Below, in pieces: positions 45,378 through 54,944 of a stretch of 64,000 bases of DNA. Source of the DNA: an uncultured bacterium (GTDB taxonomy: Bacteria; Cyanobacteriota; Vampirovibrionia; Gastranaerophilales; Gastranaerophilaceae); NCBI GenBank assembly GCA_902777605.1, contig CACYUI010000001.1:186001-250000 (forward strand), given 5' to 3'. Made by a program: the position numbers and the translations under genes. Within the stretch, counting starts at the first letter, position 1. Each line of letters begins with the position of its first letter. Under the pieces are notes generated by a model that saw only the letters and a program-made list of their open reading frames with translations, searched no databases and was not told the origin of the DNA.

Positions 45378-46469
45378 TTACAATTTTTTATACCTGTCAC
45401 CTTCCGTGTGTTCAATCAGTCCTTCAACCTCCATCATGGTAAGAGTTGTCAAAAGCTCCTCTGTTTCCATGCCTGTCATTGATTGAATTTCATCAAATCC
45501 CCTCGGCTCTATTGAGATTATATCCAAAAGGGGTAAATATTCTTGATTAGCATTACAAGTATTTTCAAATAAAACTTTTTGATTCGTTTGCTTAACTTCC
45601 CAACCCAAAGTATTTAAAACATCTTCACCCGATGTCACCATTGTTGCGCCGTTTTTGAGAAGTTTGAAAATTCCTTCGGTATTCTTATTATTGATTGACC
45701 CCGGGATACACATAAGCTCTCTTCCCTGTTCAAGTGTCAAGTTTGCTGAAATCAAAGCTCCACTTTTTATCGCAGCTTCTCCGACAACAGTTCCGTAAGA
45801 AAGCCCTGTTACTATTCTGTTTCTCTGCGGGAACCTGAATTTTATCGGCTCAAATGTCGGGTAATATTCCGTAACAACTGCACCTGCACCATTTTCCAAT
45901 TTTTCATACAAATCTCTGTTAGAGGCGGGATAACTGAAATCAAAACCGCTTGCTATAACACCGATTGTTTTTAAATTATTATCAATTGCACTTCTGTGTG
46001 AAATTGCATCAATACCTTCCGCCAAACCTGAAACAATGCAAATATCAGTATTTTTAAAATCAGATATAATATTCTTTACGCTGTCTTTACCGTTTGTACT
46101 TGCCCTTCTTGAACCGACAAAAGCAACAGTTTTTTCTAAATTGCACCCGAACAAATCACCTTTATAATACAAAACCATCGGGGGATTATAAATTTGAGAA
46201 AGCATATAAGGATATTTTGTATCATCAAATGTTAAAACACTTATCCCGCGCTTCTCGACTTCTTCGAAGAGTTTATCAGGTTCAATCTTTTTTCTTTGAG
46301 TAATAAACTCTTCAGCTTTATTAATACTCACACCTTCTATTTGTTCAATTTCACGCTCTGAAACATTATAAGCACGCTCAATATCGCCAAAATAATTATA
46401 TAGTCTCTGCACAAATACAGAATCTAACTGCTCAATTGACGAAAATGCTATCCAGTATTTTGTATTCAT
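45378..46469 (-). CDS. dprA: DprA/Smf DNA-processing protein
   Basis: 363 residues, started at the ATG at 46469 (MNTKYW). N-terminal SAM/HhH-like helical part (IEQIEGVSINKAEEFI), Rossmann domain with VGSRRAS, SGLAEGIDAISH, GEAAIKSGALISA, and a C-terminal winged helix. DprA loads RecA on incoming single-stranded DNA in transformation. It is directly upstream of topA, as in many genomes. A TACAAT box lies just before the start with no ribosome site. Confidence 0.95.
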   Translation of the reverse strand: MNTKYWIAFSSIEQLDSVFVQRLYNYFGDIERAYNVSEREIEQIEGVSINKAEEFITQRKKIEPDKLFEEVEKRGISVLTFDDTKYPYMLSQIYNPPMVLYYKGDLFGCNLEKTVAFVGSRRASTNGKDSVKNIISDFKNTDICIVSGLAEGIDAISHRSAIDNNLKTIGVIASGFDFSYPASNRDLYEKLENGAGAVVTEYYPTFEPIKFRFPQRNRIVTGLSYGTVVGEAAIKSGALISANLTLEQGRELMCIPGSINNKNTEGIFKLLKNGATMVTSGEDVLNTLGWEVKQTNQKVLFENTCNANQEYLPLLDIISIEPRGFDEIQSMTGMETEELLTTLTMMEVEGLIEHTEGDRYKKL

Positions 46470-46596
46470 AATCAAAATTGTAGCATAAATAATTGAGCAA
46501 ATTATATATTTAGTTTGCTTTATTTTTCTTTACAATTAGTCAATTTTTAAGTTTCAGATGTTTTATAGTGAAAAATATCAATATGTTTAGGTGCGT

Positions 46597-46974
46597 ATGG
46601 GACTTGATGTAAAGACTATAAAACAATATAATAACGGCTACTCACAACTTGAAGTTTCACAAAAAAATCGAGCATCAAGTTATTATTACTTGCCATCCGA
46701 AAATATTAAAAAATTCAGCGAAAGCTTAAAAGAACATAACAAGAAAAGCAATGTTAACTCAAATATTGCACTTGGTGCTTCGGCTTTTATTGGTGTTTTA
46801 GGAGCAAATGCATTTACCAAAAATAAAAGTAAAGTAGTTGATTTGACTGCAAAATTTATCACTGCAGTTACACTTGCCGGAATATCAGGATTTTTTGTAA
46901 ATGACTACAACAGTAAAACATATTCTAAGTTGCTACAAAAATACCAAGCAAAAGAATTAACACAAATTACTTAA
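46597..46974 (+). CDS. small two-helix membrane protein (125 aa)
   Basis: Start at ATG 46597 (AGGTG 4-5 nt upstream); the GTG at 46591 is part of that ribosome site. Tyr/Asn-rich N-terminus, two hydrophobic segments (about 58-75 and 85-102). Its end overlaps the end of the convergent gamma-subunit gene by 8 nt. Unknown function. Confidence 0.6.
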   Translation: MGLDVKTIKQYNNGYSQLEVSQKNRASSYYYLPSENIKKFSESLKEHNKKSNVNSNIALGASAFIGVLGANAFTKNKSKVVDLTAKFITAVTLAGISGFFVNDYNSKTYSKLLQKYQAKELTQIT

Positions 46975-47875
46975 CACTGTTTGCACCGGATACAATTTCA
47001 ACAAGTTCTTGAGTAATTGCACCTTGTCGAGCTTTATTATAATCAACGGTGAGTGTTGTTATCATTTCTTCCGCATTATTTGAAGCCGCTGACATAGCAG
47101 TCATTCTCGACGCCAGTTCACTTGCATTGGCTTCTAACAAAGCTTGGAATATAGAATTTGTAATATACATAGGAACAATCTGCTGCAAAATTGCATGTTC
47201 GGAAGGTTCAAATACCATCAAAGGATCAAGCTCTTTTTCAGTAGCTTTTTCTACTTTTACAGGCAAAACATCCCAAGCAACTACACTATATGACATCATA
47301 TTATTAAAATGTGTTGTCATGATATCTATACTGTCAATCTCACCTTTTACAAAATCTTCTGCTATATCTTCTGCTATTAAACCAGCACCTACTGCTGTCG
47401 GATTATTAGCAATAGCCAAATATCCTTCTTTTAATTCAAAGTCTCCGGCTTTATTTCTAAAAGCAGAAACTGCCTTTTGCCCTACAGGATAAATAACTGT
47501 TTTTATACCATTTTGAGCATTTTCTTTTACTCGTTTTAATGCTGCTTTAATAACATTAGCATTATACGCACCTGCCAAGCCTTTATTTGAGGTCATAACA
47601 AGCAGCCCTTCAGATTTCACTTCACGCTCTTTTAGAAGTTCTGGATAATTATCTATTGCGTGTTCAACTTTTAGTCCTGCTGTTGAATATTCCCCAACAG
47701 TTGCTAACATTTTTCTAAAAAGATGTAAAAGTTCGTCAGAAAACGGTCTGGCTGCTTTTACAGTATATTCCGCCTTTTTTACTTTGGCAGCTGCTACCAT
47801 CTTCATTGCTTTAGTTATTTTTTTAGTATTTTGAACACTATTAATTCTGCTTTTTATATCTTTTAGGTTTGGCAT
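46967..47875 (-). CDS. atpG: ATP synthase gamma subunit
   Basis: 302 residues. N-terminal helix NLKDIKSRINSVQNTKKITKAMKMVA-type start and C-terminal helix ending ITQELVEIVSGANSV form the central shaft. There is no obvious long cyanobacterial/chloroplast regulatory insert with the redox Cys pair. Last gene of the visible operon, separated from alpha by a 117-aa gene. Confidence 0.96.
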   Translation of the reverse strand: MPNLKDIKSRINSVQNTKKITKAMKMVAAAKVKKAEYTVKAARPFSDELLHLFRKMLATVGEYSTAGLKVEHAIDNYPELLKEREVKSEGLLVMTSNKGLAGAYNANVIKAALKRVKENAQNGIKTVIYPVGQKAVSAFRNKAGDFELKEGYLAIANNPTAVGAGLIAEDIAEDFVKGEIDSIDIMTTHFNNMMSYSVVAWDVLPVKVEKATEKELDPLMVFEPSEHAILQQIVPMYITNSIFQALLEANASELASRMTAMSAASNNAEEMITTLTVDYNKARQGAITQELVEIVSGANSVK

Positions 47876-47890
47876 ATTATTACCTTTAAA

Positions 47891-48244
47891 CTACTTAACT
47901 TTTAAATCTAACCCTTTCTTAATTAGTAATACTGCAAGTAACACTACTAAAACAGTTTCTAAAAGAGGATTTGGAATCATACAGAAGAAACAAGTTTTTA
48001 CAAATGCATAGATAAACAAAAACGCACCAATAAGAATAAATGCTAATCTGTTAAATCTCCACGCCCCTACAGAATTATCTCTAAAGTAACTTACATAATC
48101 GACATCCGCAATATGGTGACATTCTTCAGAATCTTTACATACATAAAAGCCTTTATACTCTTCAGCACATTCCAAACAAAGCGCTTTTCCACAGCCCTTA
48201 CATACGACAAAACCGTCTCTGTCATTATGATTAAAACATTTCAT
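47891..48244 (-). CDS. zinc-finger membrane protein inside the ATP synthase operon (117 aa)
   Basis: N-terminal B-box-like zinc finger (CFNHNDRDGFVVCKGCGKALCLECAEEYKG spaced as Cys/His pairs, residues 3-32), then CKDSEECHH. Two hydrophobic segments follow (about 66-88 and 92-110). Lies between alpha and gamma with 11- and 15-bp gaps, so it is co-transcribed. Such B-box-TM proteins are of unknown function; an assembly role for ATP synthase would fit but is a guess. Confidence 0.75.
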   Translation of the reverse strand: MKCFNHNDRDGFVVCKGCGKALCLECAEEYKGFYVCKDSEECHHIADVDYVSYFRDNSVGAWRFNRLAFILIGAFLFIYAFVKTCFFCMIPNPLLETVLVVLLAVLLIKKGLDLKVK

Positions 48245-48255
48245 AATTTATCTCC

Positions 48256-49767
48256 TTATAGTGTTTTTATATATGCATCTAACTTTTCTTTTAAAAGAGC
48301 AATATCTTCATCAGAAAGTTTAGCACCTTCATTCAATGCTTTACTCATATCAGGCAAGTTTGCTTCAAAGTATTCAAACCAGCCAACCTTAAATGAAGTA
48401 ATATTCTTATTATCTATTTCATCCAAGAAGCCTTCATTTGCTGCAAATAAAATTGTTACTTGTTGAGCAACTGTCAAAGGCTTATACTGAGGCTGTTTCA
48501 AAACTTCAGTCAATTTTTGACCTCTTAAAAGCTGTTTCTTAGTTGCAGCATCCAAATCTGACGCAAACTGAGCAAATGCCTCAAGTTCTCTGAATTGAGC
48601 AAGGTCAAGACGAAGTTTACCTGCAACTTGCTTAATACCTTTTGTCTGAGCAGCACCACCTACACGAGAAACAGAAATACCTGCATTTATTGCCGGTCTG
48701 ACACCTGAGTTAAACAGAGATGTCTCCAAGAATATTTGTCCATCAGTAATTGAAATTACATTCGTAGGAATATACGCTGAAACATCGCCCGCCTGAGTTT
48801 CAATAATCGGAAGAGCAGTAATACTACCTCCGCCAAGTTCATCAGAAAGCTTAACAGCTCTTTCCAACAAACGAGAATGCAAGTAGAATACATCACCAGG
48901 ATATGCTTCACGTCCCGGTGGTCTTTTAAGAAGCAAACTCATAGCACGATAGGCTTGCGCGTGTTTTGTTAAATCATCATACACAATAAGAACATGTTTT
49001 CCTTGTTCCATAAATTCTTCTGCAATTGCAACACCTGCAAAAGGAGCAATATATTGAAGAGGTGCCGGTTCATTTGCTGTAGCTGCAACAATAATTGAAT
49101 AATCCATTGCACCATTTTTTTCTAAAGTTTTTGCAATTTGAGCAACAGTTGAAGCTTTTTGACCAATTGCAACATATATACATATAACATCGCCGCCTTT
49201 TTGGTTAATAATTGTATCTATAGCTATAGCAGTTTTACCGGTCTGTCTATCACCAATAATTAACTCACGCTGTCCACGCCCAATAGGAGTTAGTGCATCA
49301 ATCGCAGTCAAACCTGTTTGAAGAGGTTGATGTACTGATTTTCTGGCAACAATACCCGGCGCTACCCTTTCAATCGGCCTTGACTTATCAGTTATAATTT
49401 CACCCTTACCATCAATAGGACGACCTGTTGGGTTAACAATTCTGCCAATTAATGCATCCCCTACAGGAACTGATGCTATTCTTCCAGTTGTTTTCACAGT
49501 CATACCTTCTTTAATGTGAATGTAATCACCAAGAATAACAACACCTACATTGTCCTCTTCTAGGTTTAATGTGATACCCAAAGTACCTTTACCATCTTCA
49601 AATTCTACAAGCTCGTTGGACATTACATTTCTCAAGCCGTAAATTCTGGCTATACCGTCACCAACCTCAAGAACACTTCCAATATTGGAAACTTCAGCTT
49701 TAGCTTCGTAGTTTTTAATATTCTCTTTTAAAATAGAGCTAATCTCATCCGGATTTATTACTGCCAT
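48256..49767 (-). CDS. atpA: ATP synthase alpha subunit
   Basis: 503 residues, full length. P-loop [13 protein letters not shown] (about 169), signature [17 protein letters not shown] (about 360). Non-catalytic nucleotide-binding subunit of F1. Starts 2 nt after delta. Confidence 0.98.
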   Translation of the reverse strand: MAVINPDEISSILKENIKNYEAKAEVSNIGSVLEVGDGIARIYGLRNVMSNELVEFEDGKGTLGITLNLEEDNVGVVILGDYIHIKEGMTVKTTGRIASVPVGDALIGRIVNPTGRPIDGKGEIITDKSRPIERVAPGIVARKSVHQPLQTGLTAIDALTPIGRGQRELIIGDRQTGKTAIAIDTIINQKGGDVICIYVAIGQKASTVAQIAKTLEKNGAMDYSIIVAATANEPAPLQYIAPFAGVAIAEEFMEQGKHVLIVYDDLTKHAQAYRAMSLLLKRPPGREAYPGDVFYLHSRLLERAVKLSDELGGGSITALPIIETQAGDVSAYIPTNVISITDGQIFLETSLFNSGVRPAINAGISVSRVGGAAQTKGIKQVAGKLRLDLAQFRELEAFAQFASDLDAATKKQLLRGQKLTEVLKQPQYKPLTVAQQVTILFAANEGFLDEIDNKNITSFKVGWFEYFEANLPDMSKALNEGAKLSDEDIALLKEKLDAYIKTL

Positions 49768-49769
49768 TT

Positions 49770-50312
49770 CTAACCTCTTATAATTTTACTACTTAGTTCA
49801 TCTAATTTATGTTTAATACTGTTATCAACAACCGTATCATTAATATTGAGTATAAGACCTGCTATAATATCAGAATCCACATCCCAATGTACTTTAACAT
49901 CTTTATGAATTTTTTCGGAAATTCGCGTCTTTATTTCTTCTTTTTTTTCATCGTTTAAATCTATTGCAGAAGTAACATCCACTCTTACTATATTCTTAAT
50001 AACTTCTAATTCTTTTTCAAAAGCATCTGTTATTTCAGATATAATGCCCAATCTTTTTCTTAAATTTAAGACAAACAAGAAATTATATACAACAGGAATT
50101 AATCTATCTTGAAATAATTTGCATATAACAATTTGCTTTTCTTCTGTAGAAATAGAAGGATTATTTATAACGCTTTTGAGTTCTTCTGACTCAGCAAAAA
50201 TTTGAGAAACCTTTTTTAAATCTTCAAAAACTGTTTCCATTGATATCTTTTCATCTTCTTGAGCAAGTTCAATCAATGCTTTTGCCCATCTTTTTGCTGC
50301 AAGTTCACTCAT
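49770..50312 (-). CDS. atpH: ATP synthase delta subunit
   Basis: 180 residues. N-terminal [15 protein letters not shown] and C-terminal [22 protein letters not shown] are the OSCP/delta signatures. It holds the peripheral stalk to the top of F1. Abuts atpF (stop/start adjacent). Confidence 0.95.
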   Translation of the reverse strand: MSELAAKRWAKALIELAQEDEKISMETVFEDLKKVSQIFAESEELKSVINNPSISTEEKQIVICKLFQDRLIPVVYNFLFVLNLRKRLGIISEITDAFEKELEVIKNIVRVDVTSAIDLNDEKKEEIKTRISEKIHKDVKVHWDVDSDIIAGLILNINDTVVDNSIKHKLDELSSKIIRG

Positions 50313-50822
50313 CTATATATCCGTCCTGCCTAATTCAATAGCCTCTATACTCTCATCTATCATACGATTATGCAAATCTGCATTATTTAAAAGTTCCTTT
50401 ATAATATGATTTCTGGCTATTTCTACTGTTGCTAATGAAGCTTTTTTCATGATGTCATTTTTTAAAACAGCAGTTTTATTCTCAATTATTTTAACTGAAT
50501 TATTTTTTATATTTTCTACTGTTTTATTTGCATCAGAAATAATTTTAGTTCCGACAAGTTGTGCATTCTGTTCTGACTCTCTGAGTATACCTTCTATGTC
50601 ATCTTTAAGGTGCGCAACCAAATCTTCCATTTTGTTTAAATTAGCTTCAGAGTTCGCTTTTTCAAGGTTTGAATTTTCAATGCTTTCTTCAACTGTTTCT
50701 TTTCCTTGTTCAAGTATTCCTGACAAGTTCAACTTAACACACAAAAATATTATAATTCCTGCAAAAATTATAAAATTAAATAAGTTTGTTCGCAAAATAT
50801 AGTCTAAAATCGACTCAAACAT
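50313..50822 (-). CDS. atpF: ATP synthase b subunit
   Basis: 169 residues. One N-terminal membrane helix (about 16-30), then a long charged helix (30-165) that makes the peripheral stalk. Second of two different b-type subunits, as in cyanobacteria. Confidence 0.92.
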   Translation of the reverse strand: MFESILDYILRTNLFNFIIFAGIIIFLCVKLNLSGILEQGKETVEESIENSNLEKANSEANLNKMEDLVAHLKDDIEGILRESEQNAQLVGTKIISDANKTVENIKNNSVKIIENKTAVLKNDIMKKASLATVEIARNHIIKELLNNADLHNRMIDESIEAIELGRTDI

Positions 50823-50833
50823 TTATTACCTTT

Positions 50834-51304
50834 CTAATGATACAAAATATCATCAACCTTAGTATTATCAAAACCCTGTATTTCGCTTCTGTATCCAAGA
50901 ACCTTTTCCACAATATCATTTGCCAAATCTGTCATATGAGATTTTAAACCTTCTTTTGCTTCATTTGAAACATTATTAAGCTTTTCATATGCAACATTCA
51001 GTTCAGCATTTGATTCGTTTTGTGCATTATTGACAATATCAGCTCGTTCATTTTTATACTCAGAAAGTAGCTCATTGTACTTTTCTCGTGCATCATCTTT
51101 TGCTTCAACTAATTTTTCTTCACGATTTTTAGATAACTCTTCTGCTTTTTGATTATTTTCTGCAGCTTTATCATAATTCCCTTGAATATAATTATTTCTC
51201 TCATTAACTATTTTTCGTACAGGAGAATATAACATCTTGTTCATAAAAAAAACAAAAAGTATAAAAGATATAATTGTTACAAAAAATGTTCCATTAAATT
51301 CCAT
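50834..51304 (-). CDS. ATP synthase b' subunit
   Basis: 156 residues. N-terminal membrane helix (about 7-22) followed by the segment NKMLYSPVRKIVNERNNYI and a long coiled coil. Pairs with b as a heterodimeric stalk, a hallmark of photosynthetic-lineage bacteria. Confidence 0.92.
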   Translation of the reverse strand: MEFNGTFFVTIISFILFVFFMNKMLYSPVRKIVNERNNYIQGNYDKAAENNQKAEELSKNREEKLVEAKDDAREKYNELLSEYKNERADIVNNAQNESNAELNVAYEKLNNVSNEAKEGLKSHMTDLANDIVEKVLGYRSEIQGFDNTKVDDILYH

Positions 51305-51396
51305 TGTTCTTTAAAGTGAATAAGTGAACTTATTTACTTATCTCCTTTCTTTTTAGAGCAAGCGAATGAACTTTCCAAGAGTTTTTGTGCTTAACA

Positions 51397-51642
51397 CTAC
51401 CCCATCATTCCTGAAAGTTTCATAGCAATAACAAGAGCATAAATAGCACAAGCTTCCGCTAATGCTGCACCAACAAGGAAGAAACCTACCGCTTTACCTG
51501 CGATTTCCGGTTGTCTTGCAATTGATTCCAACAATCCTTTTGTTGCAATACCAATACCAAGTCCTGCACCTACCGCACCAAAGCCCATTGCAATACCTGC
51601 ACCCAATTGTGCTAAATCAGAAATTGTTTTTACTTCTTCCAT
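51397..51642 (-). CDS. atpE: ATP synthase c subunit (proton type)
   Basis: 81 residues, two membrane helices joined by the RQPE loop (43-46). Ion-binding Glu63 in AALAEACAIYA. In sodium-type c subunits a Gln and a Ser flank the site; here those positions are Ile30 and Ala64, which points to proton coupling (by comparison with the Ilyobacter site as I remember it). Confidence 0.95.
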   Translation of the reverse strand: MEEVKTISDLAQLGAGIAMGFGAVGAGLGIGIATKGLLESIARQPEIAGKAVGFFLVGAALAEACAIYALVIAMKLSGMMG

Positions 51643-51675
51643 TTTTTTCTCCTTCTTATTTATTCTTATTTCTTA

Positions 51676-52377
51676 TTAATGTTCTTCACCTTCATTTACC
51701 GCTGTAGCTATATATACCGTTGTAAGCATTGTAAATACTAATGCCTGAACACATGCCACCAGGATTTCAAAAAACATTATCGGCAAAGGTAACCCCCAAG
51801 CACAAATACCAAGAAGCGCCGTAATTAAAATCTCACCTGCCAAAATATTTCCAAAAAGACGAAGAGCAAGTGTTAATGGTCTTGTAAATAGTTCAAGAAT
51901 TTCAACAAGCATTGAAATAATACCTACAAAAGAAAATTCGTGCAATAAAAATTTTCCTTTTTTCTTCACAACACCTGCTACAACATAGTACACCAATACG
52001 ATTATTGCCAACCCTGCGGTTAAATTAATATCATTTGTAGGAGAAGCTAATTCTCCATGTTTAAGCTCTAGCATTTTAAGAGGTAGCTGTCCCATTAAAT
52101 TTGCCGTTACAATAAATAAGAATAAAGATGCGATAAGCGGAAAATGTTTTTCACCATCTTTATTCACCATACTTTTAATAAGGTTGTCAAAATAACCCAG
52201 TATTCCCTCCATTACATATTGAAGCTTATTAGGAACAATTGAAAGATTTCTTGTTGTTAAAAAAGCTATAAAGAGCAAAAATAACATTGCTGCCCACATA
52301 GTTACCAATGTATCCATATTAAAAGCCATAGGGTGACCTGCTATTACTGTGTTGACAATCCAATGTCCTTCGCTCAT
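51676..52377 (-). CDS. atpB: ATP synthase a subunit
   Basis: 233 residues, about five or six membrane helices. Essential Arg173 in LALRLFGNILAGE. Forms the proton half-channels against the c ring. First gene of the operon after the promoter at 52398; no atpI is seen upstream. Confidence 0.96.
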   Translation of the reverse strand: MSEGHWIVNTVIAGHPMAFNMDTLVTMWAAMLFLLFIAFLTTRNLSIVPNKLQYVMEGILGYFDNLIKSMVNKDGEKHFPLIASLFLFIVTANLMGQLPLKMLELKHGELASPTNDINLTAGLAIIVLVYYVVAGVVKKKGKFLLHEFSFVGIISMLVEILELFTRPLTLALRLFGNILAGEILITALLGICAWGLPLPIMFFEILVACVQALVFTMLTTVYIATAVNEGEEH

Positions 52378-52397
52378 CTAAACCTCTCTTCCAGACT

Positions 52398-52426
52398 ATC
52401 GTATCATATTTTTTTAATATGTGCAA
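52398..52426 (-). promoter_or_regulatory. ATP synthase operon promoter
   Basis: On the minus strand TTGCAC, a 17-nt spacer and TACGAT, about 20 nt before atpB. Confidence 0.6.
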
Positions 52427-52433
52427 TGATGAA

Positions 52434-52646
52434 CTAATCTAATCTGATTTTGTTTGTATTTTCTTCAGATAAATTAGTTTCTGTCTCGTAGTATTCTTGT
52501 GAAAGTTGTGTATCAGTAATTTTCACTTCAACAAGTTTTTTTAAAATTTCTATATAGTCAAGGCATTTTTTACCCTTAACTCCATGTGTTTCCATTTGAA
52601 TTTCACCATTTGGTAATAATTTGATTTTCAATTTTTTATCTGACAT
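52434..52646 (-). CDS. DUF2997-like protein (70 aa)
   Basis: Begins MSDKKLKIKLLPNGEIQMETHGVKGKKC, the small beta-hairpin pattern of DUF2997, and ends in an acidic tail. In many genomes DUF2997 travels with a Ycf35/DUF1257 protein and an AAA+ ATPase, as here. It lies 20 bp after the 172-aa gene. Role unknown. Confidence 0.72.
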   Translation of the reverse strand: MSDKKLKIKLLPNGEIQMETHGVKGKKCLDYIEILKKLVEVKITDTQLSQEYYETETNLSEENTNKIRLD

Positions 52647-52666
52647 ATAAAATCCTCTAATTTTGG

Positions 52667-53185
52667 CTAATCTATATTTACCGTTAGAACGATTGTATTA
52701 TCGTCCATAACTTCTTCTTCCTCTATTTGCATATTATTTTCTTTAAGCTTTTCTATAATATGTAAATAAGCATCCTCTTGAACATTCATAGTATACTCAG
52801 AGCCTATGTCTGACAACTTTTCTTCTGCTTTGTCTGTTTCAAGACATGTTATCCTAAGCTTGTATGGAGCTTCTATATTATCCCTTGAAAAATTAAGAGT
52901 ATAACTTTCAATTTGACCTGATACATAATTATCATTATCTATAATATTTTTAACACCATGTTCCTCAAGAGTTTTTATAAGTAAAGATTTTTCAACAAAC
53001 GGGGTTTCAAAATCTTTTTCTATAAAATGCTTTTCTGTAATTGTATGAATGTCTTCACAGTTTTCTTCCGTAAAATATGATTCTTTATAATTTTTATTTT
53101 CATTTGCAACAGTTGCTGTAGCTGCAACTACTGTTCCAACAACCCATGCCAGCGCATAAGGAAGTGCTATTACTGTACATGACAT
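52667..53185 (-). CDS. Ycf35/DUF1257-like protein with hydrophobic N-terminus (172 aa)
   Basis: N-terminal hydrophobic segment (about 6-26, MSCTVIALPYALAWVVGT...), then an acidic domain with LLIKTLEEHGVKNIID and YLHIIEKLKENN that fits the DUF1257 layout. Similarity is weak and the assignment rests on context (DUF2997 downstream, Ycf46-type AAA+ upstream). GGAG lies upstream of the start. Confidence 0.6.
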   Translation of the reverse strand: MSCTVIALPYALAWVVGTVVAATATVANENKNYKESYFTEENCEDIHTITEKHFIEKDFETPFVEKSLLIKTLEEHGVKNIIDNDNYVSGQIESYTLNFSRDNIEAPYKLRITCLETDKAEEKLSDIGSEYTMNVQEDAYLHIIEKLKENNMQIEEEEVMDDNTIVLTVNID

Positions 53186-53225
53186 ATTTTCGTTCTCCTT
53201 TATATTTTATCAAACAAATTTTATA

Positions 53226-54842
53226 CTAAAAATCCAAAGTCCTGCCGCCTCGACTTGATGAAATATTTTCTCCGTCAATATCTTTATTATATGTTTCCAG
53301 ATTTGATTTTTTAGTAGCTGACACTGCTCTTATATTTGCCCATGCTCTCAAAGACAAAATCTGTTCTCTTTGTGTCATAGAAAGAGGTACCGTCGTTTGT
53401 ATATTCTTAGCCAAATCTTCAAATTTTAAAGGCCTGTTTTCAAAAAACGCATCACATAATGCAGACACAACAACCTGCTCAATTTCTGAACCTATAAAAC
53501 CTTCTGTCATTTTTGCAAGTTCGACACACAAATTAGGAACACTTGATATCTCACTTGCAACTTCTTTATTTTTCAAACGCTTTGCCAAATGAAGTTTAAA
53601 AATTTCTTTTCTTTCTTCTAATGTCGGTAAATCTACAAAAAATATTTCATCAAATCTCCCCTTTCTCAATAATTCCGGAGGAAGATTACTTATATTATTA
53701 GCTGTTGCAATAACAAATACCGGTGATTCTTTTTCTTGCATCCAAGTTAAAAATTGACCAAAAATTCTTGATGAAACACCACTATCACCGTTAGATCCCA
53801 GTCCGCTCAAGCCTTTTTCTATTTCATCAATCCAAAGAATAGATGGAGCAACCGCTTCTGCAGTCGAAAGCGCTCTTCTCATATTTTCTTCAGAGCTTCC
53901 GACAAGACCGGAAAACACTTTTCCAAAATCAAGTTTTAATAATGGTAGCTGCCAAATTGTACTCATTGCCTTAGCTGTTAAACTTTTTCCGCAACCTGGA
54001 ACACCTGTCACAAGAACACCTTTCGGAGCAGGAATACAGTATTTTTTTGCTTTTTCAGACCATGAATTGTTTCTTTTCAATAGCCAATTTTTTAAATTAT
54101 CCAATCCGCCTATGTCGCTCATTGTGTAATCTGAACGAATATATTCCAATATTCCTGTTTTTTTAATAACTTGTACTTTTTCTTCCAAAATTACAGGCAA
54201 ATCTGACATGTTAATTTTGCCATCGTTAACCATTGCTAAAGCAAACGCACTCTCGGCTTCTTGAAGAGTTAAGCCAAGAGCTGCTTTACAAAGTTTATCT
54301 TTTTCTTCATCAGTTAAATGCGTTTCAACTCCTGAATTTTGGCTTAGCATACTGTCAAATTTTCCTCTTATTTCTTGCAAAGTAGGGAGAGGAAAATCAT
54401 ATATTGTAATTTCTTTTTGTAATGATTCAGGTATTGTAAGCTCCGTAGATACAAAAAATACTGTTTTTCTTACAGCACCTAACTTTAAATCGGGAATAAT
54501 ATCTCTAACTTTTCTGATAACATTATAGTCAGGCTGTCTGTTTTTAGGACCAAAATTTACATGAAAATCGTAGAGAATAAAGACTGCATCTTTATCGTAT
54601 TTTCTGATAAATTCCAAAGCCTTACAAGGACAAGTCGTATCAGTAATTGATTTTTGAGTAGTGTCATTAAAAAGCCCCGTAGTTTGCGCCCAAGTAAAAA
54701 CTTCTCTTGGAAATTTTACAAGCTTTTCATCTGTAACGACAGATTTTATATATTTTGTAACCCTATCTTCCTCAAAAGTTGTAATATAAATCATAGGGAA
54801 TCGCGCCCTTATTAGATTATCTAACTTGTAACCACTCATCAT
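53226..54842 (-). CDS. ycf46: Ycf46-type AAA+ ATPase
   Basis: 538 residues. Long N-terminal domain (about 1-230), then an AAA+ module with Walker A GVPGCGKSLTAKA (about 280), Walker B SILWIDEIEKGL and second-region RKGRFDEIFFVDLP. Ycf46 is a conserved cyanobacterial/plastid ATPase, linked to carbon uptake responses; here its function must differ or be more general. Two ATGs in tandem; AAGGAG is better spaced for the second (54839). Cotranscribed with the two downstream genes. Confidence 0.9.
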   Translation of the reverse strand: MMSGYKLDNLIRARFPMIYITTFEEDRVTKYIKSVVTDEKLVKFPREVFTWAQTTGLFNDTTQKSITDTTCPCKALEFIRKYDKDAVFILYDFHVNFGPKNRQPDYNVIRKVRDIIPDLKLGAVRKTVFFVSTELTIPESLQKEITIYDFPLPTLQEIRGKFDSMLSQNSGVETHLTDEEKDKLCKAALGLTLQEAESAFALAMVNDGKINMSDLPVILEEKVQVIKKTGILEYIRSDYTMSDIGGLDNLKNWLLKRNNSWSEKAKKYCIPAPKGVLVTGVPGCGKSLTAKAMSTIWQLPLLKLDFGKVFSGLVGSSEENMRRALSTAEAVAPSILWIDEIEKGLSGLGSNGDSGVSSRIFGQFLTWMQEKESPVFVIATANNISNLPPELLRKGRFDEIFFVDLPTLEERKEIFKLHLAKRLKNKEVASEISSVPNLCVELAKMTEGFIGSEIEQVVVSALCDAFFENRPLKFEDLAKNIQTTVPLSMTQREQILSLRAWANIRAVSATKKSNLETYNKDIDGENISSSRGGRTLDF

Positions 54843-54944
54843 ACTCTCCTTCTGTAATATATTTTTATATTACATTATTTTTTAACTCATGTAAAACACT
54901 AAGTTCATTTACTTTTCAATAAATATTATTTAAACAGCAGTAAT

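Noticed and set aside
51397-51642. Sodium-driven ATP synthase
   Set aside because: The Gln and Ser expected in the sodium site are Ile30 and Ala64 in the c subunit.
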